Shown: positions 1 through 8,306, counted from the first letter of the stretch. The stretch: DNA of 22,315 bases from Burkholderiales bacterium (GCA_011391855.1 JAABPT010000112.1:1-22315); one strand, 5' to 3'. The notes: a model not told the origin generated them from the letters alone. A program made the numbers and translations.

Positions 1-707
1 AACTGAGCGCCTACCGCCAGGCGCTGACCGCCTGCCTCGACAGCACCGACAACGTCACCGGTCCCTGGCGCCCCATCTTCGAGCCGCTGCGCGAGGCCGC
101 GCAGCAACACCATCTGCCCGGCGCCCTGCTGTACGACCTCATCCGGGCCTTTGAGCAGGACGTGCGGTACACCGCCAGCGGGCACCGCTACGCCAGCACC
201 GACGAACTGCTGGACTACTGCCGCCTGTCGGCCAACCCTGTGGGGCGCCTGCTGCTGCACCTGTATGGCGTGAAGGACCGCGTCTCGCTGCAGCAGAGCG
301 ATGACATCTGCAGCGCCCTGCAGCTCATCAATTTCTGGCAGGACATCAGCGTCGACCTGCCACGCCAGCGCCATTACCTGCCCACCGATCTGCTGGCCCA
401 GCACGGCCTCCGGCACGAGGACTTCACGCCGGAGGTCGCCCGCCACGCCGATGCCGGACAACAGGCGCGCATGCAGACGGTGGTGGCCACGCTGTGCAGC
501 CAGGCAAGCCAGCGCATGCTCGCCGGTGCCCCGCTCGCGCAGCGGGTGCCCGGGCGCGCCGGCTGGGAACTGCGGATGGTGGTGCAAGGCGGGCTGCTCA
601 TCCTGGACCGCATCGCCGCGATCGATCACCGGAGCTGGGAGACGCGACCCAAGCTGGGCAAGACCGATGTGCTGCGCCTGGTGTGGCGCGCTGTCTGGAT
701 GCGCTGA
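1..707 (+). CDS. hpnC: Squalene/hydroxysqualene synthase HpnC, 5'-truncated
   Basis: The reading frame is open from base 3 to the stop at 705-707, so the N-terminus lies outside the window and about 234 residues are seen. The protein belongs to the head-to-head prenyl synthase family. The stretch YCRLSANPVGRLLLHLYG, followed by ALQLINFWQDISVD with its DxxxD diphosphate/Mg-binding motif and then RHYLP, is typical of HpnC. Phytoene synthase CrtB usually reads differently at these positions. In the HpnCDE pathway two farnesyl diphosphates become squalene via presqualene diphosphate and hydroxysqualene, feeding hopanoids. No other hpn gene is visible, so the partner genes would have to lie upstream. 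The 115-bp gap to bchI contains an operator pair, so bchI probably starts a new transcript. Family assignment is firm; the exact HpnC reaction is inferred from family knowledge. Confidence 0.88.
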   Translation, partial: LSAYRQALTACLDSTDNVTGPWRPIFEPLREAAQQHHLPGALLYDLIRAFEQDVRYTASGHRYASTDELLDYCRLSANPVGRLLLHLYGVKDRVSLQQSDDICSALQLINFWQDISVDLPRQRHYLPTDLLAQHGLRHEDFTPEVARHADAGQQARMQTVVATLCSQASQRMLAGAPLAQRVPGRAGWELRMVVQGGLLILDRIAAIDHRSWETRPKLGKTDVLRLVWRAVWMR

Positions 708-711
708 AACC

Positions 712-730
712 GCGGAGCGCTCGCTTCCGC
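712..730 (+). terminator. Weak hairpin after hpnC
   Basis: GCGGA (712-716) can pair with TCCGC (726-730) across a GC-rich loop, 5 bases after the hpnC stop. There is no T-tract, so a terminator role is only possible. Confidence 0.2.
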
Positions 731-747
731 ACCCGTTGCGCCGCATG

Positions 748-791
748 CGTCGTCAAAACGGCACAACCTATGGTGTCAATCAGAAGCGACA
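748..791 (+). promoter_or_regulatory. Tandem PpsR/CrtJ-type operators upstream of bchI
   Basis: Two 18-bp sites of the form TGT-N12-ACA are separated by 8 bp. The upstream site (748-765) is degenerate, CGTCGTCAAAACGGCACA. The downstream site (774-791) matches exactly, TGTCAATCAGAAGCGACA. The 8-bp gap (766-773) equals that at the crtE and bchC sites in this window and matches the cooperative CrtJ/PpsR arrangement described at Rhodobacter bchC. A possible promoter is GCGACA (786-791), 17 bp, CATACT (809-814), which would start transcription within a few bases of the bchI ATG. The operator match is seen directly; the repressor identity is inferred, and no ppsR gene lies in the window. Confidence 0.65.
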
Positions 792-822
792 CAAACCGGC
801 TCCTGTGACATACTGATTCCCC

Positions 823-1851
823 ATGGCACACGCATTTCCCTTCTCGGCAATCGTCGGACAAGACGAGATGAAGACGGCGATCCTGATCGCTGCCATCGAC
901 CCCAGCATCGGCGGCGTGCTCGTTCTGGGCGACCGCGGCACCGGCAAGTCCACCGCGGTGCGAGCGCTCGCCGCCCTGCTCCCCAAGATGACGGCCGTGA
1001 TCGGCTGCCGCTACGGCTGCGACCCTGCAGACCCGGCCAGCCGCTGTGCCGACTGTGCCACGCTCCGGGTACCGGGCAGCTCGCCCAGAACGCAGCGGGT
1101 CCCCGTGCCGGTGGTTGACCTGCCGCTGGGCGCCACCGAAGACCGCGTGGTCGGTGCGCTCGATCTGGAGCGGGCGCTCTCGCAGGGGGTGAAAGCCTTC
1201 GAACCCGGCCTGCTGGCACAGGCCAACCGCGGTTTTCTCTACATCGACGAAGTCAACCTGCTCGAAGACCATCTGGTGGACCTGCTGATCGACGTCGCCG
1301 CCTCGGGCGAAAACGTGGTCGAGCGCGAAGGTCTCTCGGTGCGCCACCCTGCCCGCTTCGTGCTGGTGGGCAGCGGCAACCCCGAAGAAGGCGAACTGCG
1401 CCCACAGCTGCTGGACCGCTTTGGCCTGTCGGTGGAGGTCAGGACGCCCGAACTCCTGAGCGAACGGGTGGAGGTGGTGCGCCGCCGCGACGCATTCGAA
1501 CAGGACCGTGCGGCCTTCAACGAGCGCTGGAAAAAAGAGGACGAGCGCATCCGCCGCAAGCTGGTGGGCGCGCGCAACCGGCTGCACGACGTGGCCATCC
1601 CCGACGCGGCCCGCGAGCGAGCCGCCGCGCTGTGCATGGTGCTGGGCACCGACGGCCTGCGCGGTGACCTCACCCTCATCCGCGCGGCGCGCGCCATGGC
1701 CGCGCTGCAAGGCGACACTGGCGTGAGCGATGCGCATCTGAAGCGCGTGGCCGGCCCCGCCCTGCGCCACCGCCTGCGCCGCAACCCGCTGGACAACGCC
1801 GGTTCCACGGTGCGGGTGGAGCGCGCCGTGGCGGAACTGATGGGCGCATGA
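823..1851 (+). CDS. bchI: Magnesium chelatase AAA+ ATPase subunit BchI
   Basis: This 342-residue protein is the ATPase motor of magnesium chelatase. With BchD and BchH it inserts Mg2+ into protoporphyrin IX, the first committed step of bacteriochlorophyll synthesis. The N-terminus AFPFSAIVGQDEMK is typical of the family. Walker A is GDRGTGKST (residues 36-44), and Walker B ends in D142-E143 (FLYIDE). A sensor-like GNPEEGELRPQLLDRF follows. The cysteine-bearing insert around residues 65-85 (GCRYGCDP...CADC) is also seen in BchI/ChlI relatives. Length is normal. The ATG at 823 has no clear Shine-Dalgarno sequence. The stop overlaps bchD by four bases (ATGA). The third subunit, BchH, is not in this window. 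Confidence 0.97.
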   Translation: MAHAFPFSAIVGQDEMKTAILIAAIDPSIGGVLVLGDRGTGKSTAVRALAALLPKMTAVIGCRYGCDPADPASRCADCATLRVPGSSPRTQRVPVPVVDLPLGATEDRVVGALDLERALSQGVKAFEPGLLAQANRGFLYIDEVNLLEDHLVDLLIDVAASGENVVEREGLSVRHPARFVLVGSGNPEEGELRPQLLDRFGLSVEVRTPELLSERVEVVRRRDAFEQDRAAFNERWKKEDERIRRKLVGARNRLHDVAIPDAARERAAALCMVLGTDGLRGDLTLIRAARAMAALQGDTGVSDAHLKRVAGPALRHRLRRNPLDNAGSTVRVERAVAELMGA

Positions 1852-3665
1852 ACCCCGGGCTGCGCCCCAGTCTGGGCGCCGACGCGGCGCTCGCCGCGGC
1901 CCTGATCGCGGTGGACCCGGTGGCGCTGGGCGGCGTGGCGCTGCGCGCACCGGCTGGCCCGCTGCGCGATCATTGGCTGGCGCTGCTCCGGCAATGCCTG
2001 CCCGAGTCGGCACCCCTCCTGCGCGTGCCGCTGCACGCCACCGACGCGGCCCTGCTCGGCGGGCTGGATCTGGCCGCCACCCTGCACAGCGGCAAACCGG
2101 TGGCGCAACGCGGTCTGCTCGCGCGCGCTGACGGCGGCGTGCTGTTGCTGGCCATGGCCGAGCGCGTCGGGGCCGGCGTGGCCTCGCAGCTGGCGGCGGT
2201 GCTCGATACCCAGCAGGTGGTGCTGGAGCGCGACGGCCTGGGCGAGCGCAGGCCCGCACGGCTCGCGCTGGTGGCGCTGGACGAAGGTGCGAGCGACGAA
2301 GAACGCCTGCCGGCCACCCTGCTCGACCGCCTGGCCTTCCACCTCGCGCTGGCGCCCGCCGGGCCGGAGGACGAAGCGACCGACTGGCAGCGCCGGGACA
2401 TCGAACAGGCGCGCGCCGTGCTGCACCAGGTGCGGCTGCCTGACGCGCTGCTGGAGAGCCTCTGCGCTGCGGCACTGGTATGGGGCGTGGCGTCCCTGCG
2501 TGCATCCCTGCTCGCCCTGCGCGCCGCGCGCGCCGCCGCTGCACTGGCTGGCTTGGACGAAGTGGACGAAAGCCACGCTGCGCTGGCCGCCCGGCTGGTG
2601 CTCGCGCCGCGCGCCACCCGGATGCCGGCGCAAGAGCCACTGCCGGACGCGGCCACGCCGGCCCCCCCCGCCTCGCCCGAAGCCAGTGAGCCAACCAGGC
2701 CCGAACCACCACCAGCGGACCCGTCCCCCACCGAACCCCTGCCCGAAGACCCATCCGCCGCCACACAACCCGCCGATCCGCAGGCGCTGGAGGACCGCCT
2801 GGTGGAGGCCGTCCGCGCGGCCATACCGCCCGGTCTGCTCGCCGCGCTGCAACTCGGACAGGCGCGCCAGGCGCGTGCCGCCGCAGCCGGCCGCTCGGGT
2901 GCTGCGGTGAAACACCAGCACCGTGGCCGGCCCGTCGGCACGCGGCGCGGTGAACCGCGCTCGGGCGCACGCCTGCACGTGCTGGAAACGCTGCGCGCAG
3001 CCGCGCCCTGGCAGCGCCTGCGCCAGAACGCCACCGGCTCGCCCGCGCGCATCCAGGTGCGGCGCGAAGACTTTCATGTGGTGCGCTTTCGCCAGCACCG
3101 CCCCACCACCACCGTGTTCGTGGTGGACGCCTCGGGCTCGGCGGCGCTGCACCGGCTGGCCGAGGCCAAAGGCGCGGTGGAGCTGTTGCTGGCCGAGTGT
3201 TATGTGCGGCGCGACCGCGTGGCCGTGCTGGCCTTTCGCGGACCCGGCACCGAACTGCTGCTGCCACCCACCCGCTCGCTGGCGCGCGCCAAGCGCTGCC
3301 TCTGCGCCCTGCCCGGCGGCGGCGGCACACCGCTGGCCTCGGGCATCGAGGCCGCGGGTGAGCTCGCCGGCCAGCTGGCCCGGCAAGGGGACACACCCAT
3401 CGTGGTGATGCTGACCGACGGCCGCGCCAACATTGCACTCGATGGCGCCGGCAGCCGCGCACGCGCCGCCGAAGACGCGCTGGTCGCCGCCGGCGTGTTC
3501 CGCCAGGCCGGCTTCACCGCCCTGCTCATCGACACATCGCCCCAGCCCAGCGACGCCGCACGCGCACTGGCCGATGGCATGGGTGCGGCCTATGTTCCAC
3601 TGCCGCACGCCGGGGCCGCAGGCCTGTCGCAGGCGGTGCAACTCGTGTCGCGCCCACCCCGCTGA
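1848..3665 (+). CDS. bchD: Magnesium chelatase subunit BchD
   Basis: This 605-residue protein forms the two-tiered chelatase complex with BchI and probably docks it to BchH. The N-terminal third is AAA+-like but lacks a usable Walker A, as is normal for BchD. A Pro/Glu/Ala-rich acidic linker at roughly residues 262-310 separates it from the C-terminal half. The C-terminal von Willebrand A (integrin I) domain carries the MIDAS motif DASGS at residues 427-431, then GGGTPLASG and LTDGRAN, which complete a metal site. The ATG sits in an ATGA overlap with the bchI stop, implying translational coupling. Length is a little longer than the common 560-590 residues, mostly through the linker. Confidence 0.96.
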   Translation: MNPGLRPSLGADAALAAALIAVDPVALGGVALRAPAGPLRDHWLALLRQCLPESAPLLRVPLHATDAALLGGLDLAATLHSGKPVAQRGLLARADGGVLLLAMAERVGAGVASQLAAVLDTQQVVLERDGLGERRPARLALVALDEGASDEERLPATLLDRLAFHLALAPAGPEDEATDWQRRDIEQARAVLHQVRLPDALLESLCAAALVWGVASLRASLLALRAARAAAALAGLDEVDESHAALAARLVLAPRATRMPAQEPLPDAATPAPPASPEASEPTRPEPPPADPSPTEPLPEDPSAATQPADPQALEDRLVEAVRAAIPPGLLAALQLGQARQARAAAAGRSGAAVKHQHRGRPVGTRRGEPRSGARLHVLETLRAAAPWQRLRQNATGSPARIQVRREDFHVVRFRQHRPTTTVFVVDASGSAALHRLAEAKGAVELLLAECYVRRDRVAVLAFRGPGTELLLPPTRSLARAKRCLCALPGGGGTPLASGIEAAGELAGQLARQGDTPIVVMLTDGRANIALDGAGSRARAAEDALVAAGVFRQAGFTALLIDTSPQPSDAARALADGMGAAYVPLPHAGAAGLSQAVQLVSRPPR

Positions 3666-3670
3666 ACGCC

Positions 3671-4597
3671 ATGGCCCGCGAGCTCAACTGGGAGCGCGAC
3701 GGCCCGCACTGGCCGCACCACGGCCGCAGCCACTTTGTGCAGGCCGCCGGCCTTCGCTGGCATGTGCAGCGTTTCGCCGGCCCCAACGGAGACGCTCCCT
3801 GCGCCCTGCTGTTGCACGGCACCGGCGCCTCCACCCATTCCTGGCGCGATCTGGCGCCGCTGCTGGCGCAGCACTTCCAGGTGGTCGCGCTGGACCTGCC
3901 CGGCCACGCGTTCACCGGCATGCCGCCCGGCGGCGTGGGCGCGCCGCAGCTCTCGCTGCCCGGCATGGCGCGCGCACTGCACGGCCTGCTGCAGACGGTG
4001 CGTTGCGATCCGGCGCTGGTGGTGGGCCATTCGGCTGGCGCTGCCGTTGCGATCCGGATGTGTCTGGAGGGAATGATCGCGCCGCGGTTGCTGGTCGGTC
4101 TGAACGCCGCGCTGCTCCCACTGGGCGGGCTGGCCGGCCAGCTGTTTGCACCTGCGGCCAAGCTCATGGCCTCGGCGCCGTTCGTGCCCCGCCTGTTTGC
4201 CTGGCACGCCAACGAACCGGCCGTGCTCAAAAGGCTGCTGGAAAGCACCGGCTCGACCTTGAGCCAGGAGGGAACCTCGCTTTACCAGCGTCTGGTGAGC
4301 AGCCCTGAACACGCGGCAGGCGCGCTGGGCATGATGGCCAACTGGGACCTGCACGCCTTTGCCCGGGACCTGCCTCGTCTGGCGGTGCCGCTGCTGCTGC
4401 TGGTGGGTGAGCGGGACCGCACGGTGCCGCCCGAACAGGCGCAGCGCGTGCTGGCTCAACTGTCGCCGGCGGCGCAGGGGCGCTGTATCGTGCTGCCCGG
4501 CCTGGGCCATCTAGCGCATGAAGAACAGCCCGCTCTGGTGGCCGGGCACATCGTGTCGGCGTACCACGACCAGGCCCCTGCGGAGGCCCGTGCATGA
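3671..4597 (+). CDS. bchO: Alpha/beta hydrolase BchO, magnesium chelatase-associated
   Basis: This 308-residue alpha/beta-hydrolase is of the BchO type, routinely encoded directly after bchD. The oxyanion-hole region reads LLLHGTGAS. The nucleophile elbow is GHSAG with Ser121, the acid is Asp249 in GERDRTVP, and the base is His280 in GLGHLAHEE, so a complete catalytic triad is visible. The family is needed for normal bacteriochlorophyll synthesis in some purple bacteria, but its reaction is unclear; a supporting role in the magnesium-chelatase step has been proposed. The gene starts 5 bases after the bchD stop and overlaps bciB by four bases, so the four genes look like one transcription unit. 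Confidence 0.92.
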   Translation: MARELNWERDGPHWPHHGRSHFVQAAGLRWHVQRFAGPNGDAPCALLLHGTGASTHSWRDLAPLLAQHFQVVALDLPGHAFTGMPPGGVGAPQLSLPGMARALHGLLQTVRCDPALVVGHSAGAAVAIRMCLEGMIAPRLLVGLNAALLPLGGLAGQLFAPAAKLMASAPFVPRLFAWHANEPAVLKRLLESTGSTLSQEGTSLYQRLVSSPEHAAGALGMMANWDLHAFARDLPRLAVPLLLLVGERDRTVPPEQAQRVLAQLSPAAQGRCIVLPGLGHLAHEEQPALVAGHIVSAYHDQAPAEARA

Positions 4598-5919
4598 GCT
4601 TCGCGGCGGGCCGCTCCACAGCCAGCCCGCAGGGCGAACGCACGCCCATGGGCAATCCACCGGCACCCCTGTGGACGCCCGGGCTGCCCGAGGCACCCGC
4701 GCGCCGTTTCTGCACCGACTGCGGCCTCTCGCGCACCCCCAACCCCAAGCGCTGCGGACAGGCCTGCCAGTTCATCCAGCCCGACTATCCGGCGCTCGAG
4801 CGGCGGGCGCACGGGCGCTCGCGCCGCCTGCCCGGCCCCGGCGAGGCGGGCGACGACGAGCTGTTTTTCGGCCCCTACCAGCAGATGCTGCAAGCCCGCC
4901 TGGCGAAGCCACTGAGCGGCGCACAGTGGACCGGCATCACCACCCGCATCGCCGAGAAACTGCTGCTGAGCGGCCAGGTGGACGCGGTGATTGCCATGGC
5001 ACCCCACCCGGACGATCCCTGGCGCCCGCTGCCGGTGCTGGTGACCCGCGCCGAAGACATGGCGCGCTGCCGCGGCATGCGCATGGGCTACGCACCGCTG
5101 GTGGCGCTGGTGGAGCCCGCGCTCCAGCTCGGCCACAAGCGGCTGGCTGTGATCGGCATTCCGTGCCAGATCTACGCGCTGCGCGCCATCCAGCCCGAGC
5201 TCGAAGCCGAGCAGGGGCTGGAGAAGCTGGTCGTCATCGGCACGCCCTGCTCGGACAACACCACCACCGAGCGCTTTCACGAGTTCCTGGCTCTCGTTTC
5301 GCCCTCGCCGCAGGACGTGAGCTACCTCGAGTTCCGGGCCGACTACCACGTCGAGATCCGCATGAAAGACGGCGCGGTGCGCACCATTCCCTTCCTGCAG
5401 CTGCCACTCTCTACCCTGCCTCCCGACTTCTTTCCCATGACCTGCCGCACCTGCGTGGACTACACGAACGTGCTGGCCGACATCACCGTGGGCTACATGG
5501 GTGGCCAGGGCGAGCAGTGGCTGCTGGTGCGCAACCAACAAGGCCAGGCGCTGCTGGAGCTGCTCGGCGACGAAGTGGTGACCGGCCCACCGGGCAGCGC
5601 CGGCCAGCGCGCGGGTGCGGTGCGCGGTTTCCTGAAGAACGTGGAACGCGCCGCTGGCGGGCTGCCGCTGCGCCGCATGCCCGACTGGCTGCGCCCGGTC
5701 GTCGGCTGGCTGATGCCCCGCGTGGGGCCGCGCGGGCTGGAGTTCGCCCGAGCGAGGGTGGAAATGAAAGCCGTGGAAACCATGATCCACCTGCGTCGCG
5801 AAGCCCCGGCGCGCATGAAAACCATGGTGCCCGATCACGTGCTGCACCTGGTACGTCCCTACGGCTTGGGGGCGGTGCGCGACGCATCCCCGCCGATCGG
5901 CCAACCCCCCCTGGACTGA
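4594..5919 (+). CDS. bciB: Ferredoxin-type 3,8-divinyl (proto)chlorophyllide reductase BciB
   Basis: This 441-residue protein belongs to the FrhB/F420-hydrogenase beta-subunit-like family that includes BciB and cyanobacterial Slr1923. It would reduce the C8 vinyl of 3,8-divinyl (proto)chlorophyllide to ethyl using reduced ferredoxin, FAD and two [4Fe-4S] clusters. An N-terminal cysteine cluster is at residues 40, 43, 54 and 58 (CTDCG...C...C). Further family motifs are IGIPCQIYALRA, IGTPCSDNTTTERF, FFPMTCRTCVDYTNVLADI and VGYMGGQGEQW. The start is chosen at the ATGA overlap with bchO; ATG 4648 is an alternative that would still keep all cysteines. A BciA-type reductase is used by many other purple bacteria. 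A general F420-dependent role is unlikely in this setting. Confidence 0.88.
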   Translation: MSFAAGRSTASPQGERTPMGNPPAPLWTPGLPEAPARRFCTDCGLSRTPNPKRCGQACQFIQPDYPALERRAHGRSRRLPGPGEAGDDELFFGPYQQMLQARLAKPLSGAQWTGITTRIAEKLLLSGQVDAVIAMAPHPDDPWRPLPVLVTRAEDMARCRGMRMGYAPLVALVEPALQLGHKRLAVIGIPCQIYALRAIQPELEAEQGLEKLVVIGTPCSDNTTTERFHEFLALVSPSPQDVSYLEFRADYHVEIRMKDGAVRTIPFLQLPLSTLPPDFFPMTCRTCVDYTNVLADITVGYMGGQGEQWLLVRNQQGQALLELLGDEVVTGPPGSAGQRAGAVRGFLKNVERAAGGLPLRRMPDWLRPVVGWLMPRVGPRGLEFARARVEMKAVETMIHLRREAPARMKTMVPDHVLHLVRPYGLGAVRDASPPIGQPPLD

Positions 5920-5928
5920 AGCAGGCGA

Positions 5929-5948
5929 CCGCCGCGACCCCGCGGCGG
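5929..5948 (+). terminator. GC-rich hairpin after bciB
   Basis: A perfect 8-bp stem, CCGCCGCG (5929-5936) with CGCGGCGG (5941-5948), encloses an ACCC loop 9 bases after the bciB stop. There is no T-tract, so it may end the bchIDO-bciB transcript or only stabilise its 3' end. Confidence 0.4.
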
Positions 5949-5973
5949 CACACACCTGCACCGGACATCAGAT

Positions 5974-5989
5974 CCATGCCAACGCATGG
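5974..5989 (+). terminator. Second hairpin in the bciB-crtE gap
   Basis: CCATGC (5974-5979) pairs with GCATGG (5984-5989) across CAAC, followed closely by GTTT. Together with the hairpin at 5929-5948 it separates the chelatase operon from the crtE promoter. The T-run is too short for a confident intrinsic terminator. Confidence 0.3.
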
Positions 5990-6016
5990 GGTTTACCCGC
6001 AGTGCGCACGCCGAAT

Positions 6017-6060
6017 GGTCAAATGCCTTTGACATTCTGAAGTGTCATGTTAGATTGACA
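6017..6060 (+). promoter_or_regulatory. crtE promoter with tandem PpsR/CrtJ-type operators
   Basis: The degenerate upstream site GGTCAAATGCCTTTGACA (6017-6034) and the exact TGT-N12-ACA site TGTCATGTTAGATTGACA (6043-6060) are 8 bp apart. TTGACA at 6029-6034, the end of the upstream operator, is a consensus -35. TAGATT at 6051-6056, inside the downstream operator, is the best -10 (16-bp spacer). A bound repressor pair would therefore cover both promoter elements. The geometry matches the bchC site. Sequence matches are direct; control by PpsR/CrtJ is inferred. Confidence 0.72.
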
Positions 6061-6108
6061 CAAGGTCTGTCGCATGTGGATGACAGCCCGGCACCCGGCG
6101 AGGACTCC

Positions 6109-7041
6109 ATGGACATGTTGACACGCATCCAGCAGGCGCTGAACAAGGAACTCACACTGGCCCACCGGCCCAGCGCCCCCCCCCGCCTGCTGGCGGCCAT
6201 GCGCCACGCGGTGTTTCCCGGCGGCGCCCGCATCCGCCCGCAGCTGTGCCTGGCCGTGGCACGCGCCTGCGGTGAAGACGCACCGGCGCTCACCGACGCC
6301 GCCGCGGTGGCGATCGAGCTGCTGCACTGCGCTTCATTGGTCCACGACGACATGCCCTGCTTCGATGACGCCGACACGCGCCGCGGCAAGCCCACCGTGC
6401 ACAAGGTCTTCGGTGAACCGCTGGCGCTGCTGGCGGGTGACGCGCTGATCATCCTGGCTTACGAGACCTTGGCGCGCACCGGGGTGCAGCACCCGCAGCG
6501 CCTGGCCGCGCTGCTGATGACCCTGTGCGAGGGCACTGGCGCTCCCGACGGCATCGTGGCTGGCCAGGCCTGGGAATGCGAGAGCCGGGTGGACCTCGGT
6601 CAGTACCAGCGCGCCAAGACCGGTGCCCTGTTCGTGGCATCCACCTGTGCCGGCGCCCAAGCCGCGGGCGCCGACCCGAGTGGCTGGCGTGGCCTGGGCG
6701 AATGTCTGGGCGAGGCCTATCAGGTGGCCGATGACATCCGCGACGTGATGCTGCAAGCCGACCAGCTGGGCAAACCCGCCGGCCAGGACGCCCACCACCA
6801 CCGCCCCAGCGCCGCCGCCGACCTCGGCCTGCTCGGTGCCATGGCCTATTTCCGCCGGCTCATGCAGGCCGCCATCGACTCGGTACCCGAATGTCCGGCC
6901 CGCAGCGCCATGCGCCACCTCGTGCTGCAGGAGTCCGAACGCCTGATCCCGCAAAGCGCCTGCGACCGTGTGGAACGCGAGCACCAGGCCGCGCATCTCG
7001 CCCGACCCAGCGTCGTCACCTGCATCGCAGGCCCGGCATGA
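6109..7041 (+). CDS. crtE: Geranylgeranyl diphosphate synthase CrtE
   Basis: This 310-residue trans-prenyltransferase extends farnesyl diphosphate to GGPP, the shared precursor of carotenoids and of the bacteriochlorophyll tail. The first aspartate motif is DDMPCFD at residues 80-86, inside LVHDDMPCFDDADTRRGKPT. The second is DDIRD at residues 208-212. The start at 6109 is favoured because GAGG at 6100-6103 lies 5 bases upstream and the protein begins MDMLTRIQQALNKEL. An in-frame ATG at 5986 would place the operator pair inside the gene and is rejected. The gene opens the superoperon and its stop touches a possible earlier crtF start. Confidence 0.95.
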   Translation: MDMLTRIQQALNKELTLAHRPSAPPRLLAAMRHAVFPGGARIRPQLCLAVARACGEDAPALTDAAAVAIELLHCASLVHDDMPCFDDADTRRGKPTVHKVFGEPLALLAGDALIILAYETLARTGVQHPQRLAALLMTLCEGTGAPDGIVAGQAWECESRVDLGQYQRAKTGALFVASTCAGAQAAGADPSGWRGLGECLGEAYQVADDIRDVMLQADQLGKPAGQDAHHHRPSAAADLGLLGAMAYFRRLMQAAIDSVPECPARSAMRHLVLQESERLIPQSACDRVEREHQAAHLARPSVVTCIAGPA

Positions 7042-7103
7042 GCGCTGCGCCGGGCCGTTCCCCTGCAAGCTCGCACCGCAGCCTGCAGGGCGAAGGTACC
7101 CCC

Positions 7104-8306
7104 ATGAGCGCCCTGAACGCCTCCGATGCCCTGATGGTCGGCCAGCCGGGCTGGCGGGAACGATTCGCCCGCCGCATCGACCGCTGGATGACCAGCCCGG
7201 GGCTGAACCGCATGGCCACGGCGAGCCCGCTTACCCGCTGGCTGGTGCGCCGCCGCTCCGCCCGGCTGTTCGACCTGATGGCCGGCTTCGTGCACTCGCA
7301 AGTCCTGCTGGCCTGTGTGCGCCTGAAACTGTTCGACCTGGTGCTCGTTGCCCCGCGCAGCGCCGATGAGCTGGCCATCCAGTGCCGGCTGCCCACCGAC
7401 TCGCTGCAACGGCTGCTGGACTCGGCCGTGGCACTGCACCTGCTCGAGCGCCGCGGTGCTGGCCGCTACGGACTGGGACGGCTGGGCGCGCCAGTCGCCT
7501 CGCACGCGGGCATCCGCGACATGGTGGAACACAACGCAGTGCTGTTCCAGGACCTGCAAGACCCGCTGGCCCTGCTGCGCCATCCCCACCAGGCCCACAT
7601 GCACCGCTACTGGCCCTACACGCCCGGCAGCGCCGACACCCCGCCAGCACCCGCACCGCAGGAACAGTTCGAGCGCTATTCGGCGCTCATGGCCACGTCG
7701 CAGCGCTTCGTCATCGACGAGCTGCTCACCAGCTACCACTTTGCCGACCACCGCAGGGTGCTCGACGTGGGCGGCGGCCTGGGTGGCTGGGTCTGCGCGC
7801 TCGCCGAGGCCCAGCCGCACCTGCGTCTGCAGCTGTTCGACCTGCCGCCGGTGGCGGCACTGGCCCATGAACAGGTGCAGCGCCGCGGCCTGTCCGATCG
7901 CGTCACCACGCACGGTGGCAGCTTCACGCAAGACGCTCTGCCGCGCGGTGCCGATCTCGTGACCCTGGTGCGGGTGGCGCACGACCACAGCGATGCGACC
8001 GTTCGTCAGCTGCTGCGCGCTATTTTTGAAACGCTGCCGCTCGGCGGCACCCTGCTGCTGGCCGAGCCCATGGCCCAGGCCAGTGGCCACCCCGACCCGA
8101 GCGACCCGTATTTCCACTTCTACCTGCTTGCGATGGGCGCGGGCCGCCTGCGCACGCCGCAAGAGCTCAGCGAGCTGATCGCCAGCGTCGGTTTCACCCA
8201 CATCGAACGCATTCCCAACCGCATGCCGCTGCACGCTCAGCTGCTGCTGGCCCGCAAGGCTAGGGGTTTTCCCTTGACTTCTGCTACATGCGTCACTTTT
8301 AGTTGA
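7104..8306 (+). CDS. crtF: Hydroxyneurosporene/1-hydroxycarotenoid O-methyltransferase CrtF
   Basis: This 400-residue SAM-dependent methyltransferase methylates the C1 hydroxyl made by CrtC, giving methoxylated carotenoids such as spheroidene. The N-terminal dimerisation/winged-helix region contains FDLMAGFVHSQVLLACVRL, close to the family signature. The SAM-binding glycine loop DVGGGLGGW begins at residue 221, and VRVAHDHSD lies in the catalytic region. AAGG (7093-7096 region) stands upstream of ATG 7104. An in-frame ATG at 7038 overlaps the crtE stop as ATGA and would add 22 low-complexity residues; this start cannot be excluded. The 3' end of the gene carries the bchC promoter. Confidence 0.92.
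   Translation: MSALNASDALMVGQPGWRERFARRIDRWMTSPGLNRMATASPLTRWLVRRRSARLFDLMAGFVHSQVLLACVRLKLFDLVLVAPRSADELAIQCRLPTDSLQRLLDSAVALHLLERRGAGRYGLGRLGAPVASHAGIRDMVEHNAVLFQDLQDPLALLRHPHQAHMHRYWPYTPGSADTPPAPAPQEQFERYSALMATSQRFVIDELLTSYHFADHRRVLDVGGGLGGWVCALAEAQPHLRLQLFDLPPVAALAHEQVQRRGLSDRVTTHGGSFTQDALPRGADLVTLVRVAHDHSDATVRQLLRAIFETLPLGGTLLLAEPMAQASGHPDPSDPYFHFYLLAMGAGRLRTPQELSELIASVGFTHIERIPNRMPLHAQLLLARKARGFPLTSATCVTFS

Noticed and set aside
1..707. Phytoene synthase crtB
   Set aside because: The NPVGRLLLHLYG and LQLINFWQDISVD stretches fit the HpnC branch better, and crtI is not adjacent.
598..3462. A 954-codon open frame on the minus strand opposite bchI-bchD
   Set aside because: It is antisense to two clearly conserved genes, has an Arg/Ala/Pro/Gly-rich composition and no recognisable domain. 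High-GC coding DNA commonly leaves such frames open.
6030..6047. TGACA-N8-TGTCA inverted repeat as a second operator class (also at 8304-8321)
   Set aside because: It is fully explained by the facing halves of two adjacent TGT-N12-ACA sites that lie 8 bp apart.
6891..7103. Upstream extension of crtF to an in-frame start at 6891
   Set aside because: It would overlap crtE by about 150 bases and encode low-complexity residues. Starts at 7038 or 7104 are sufficient.
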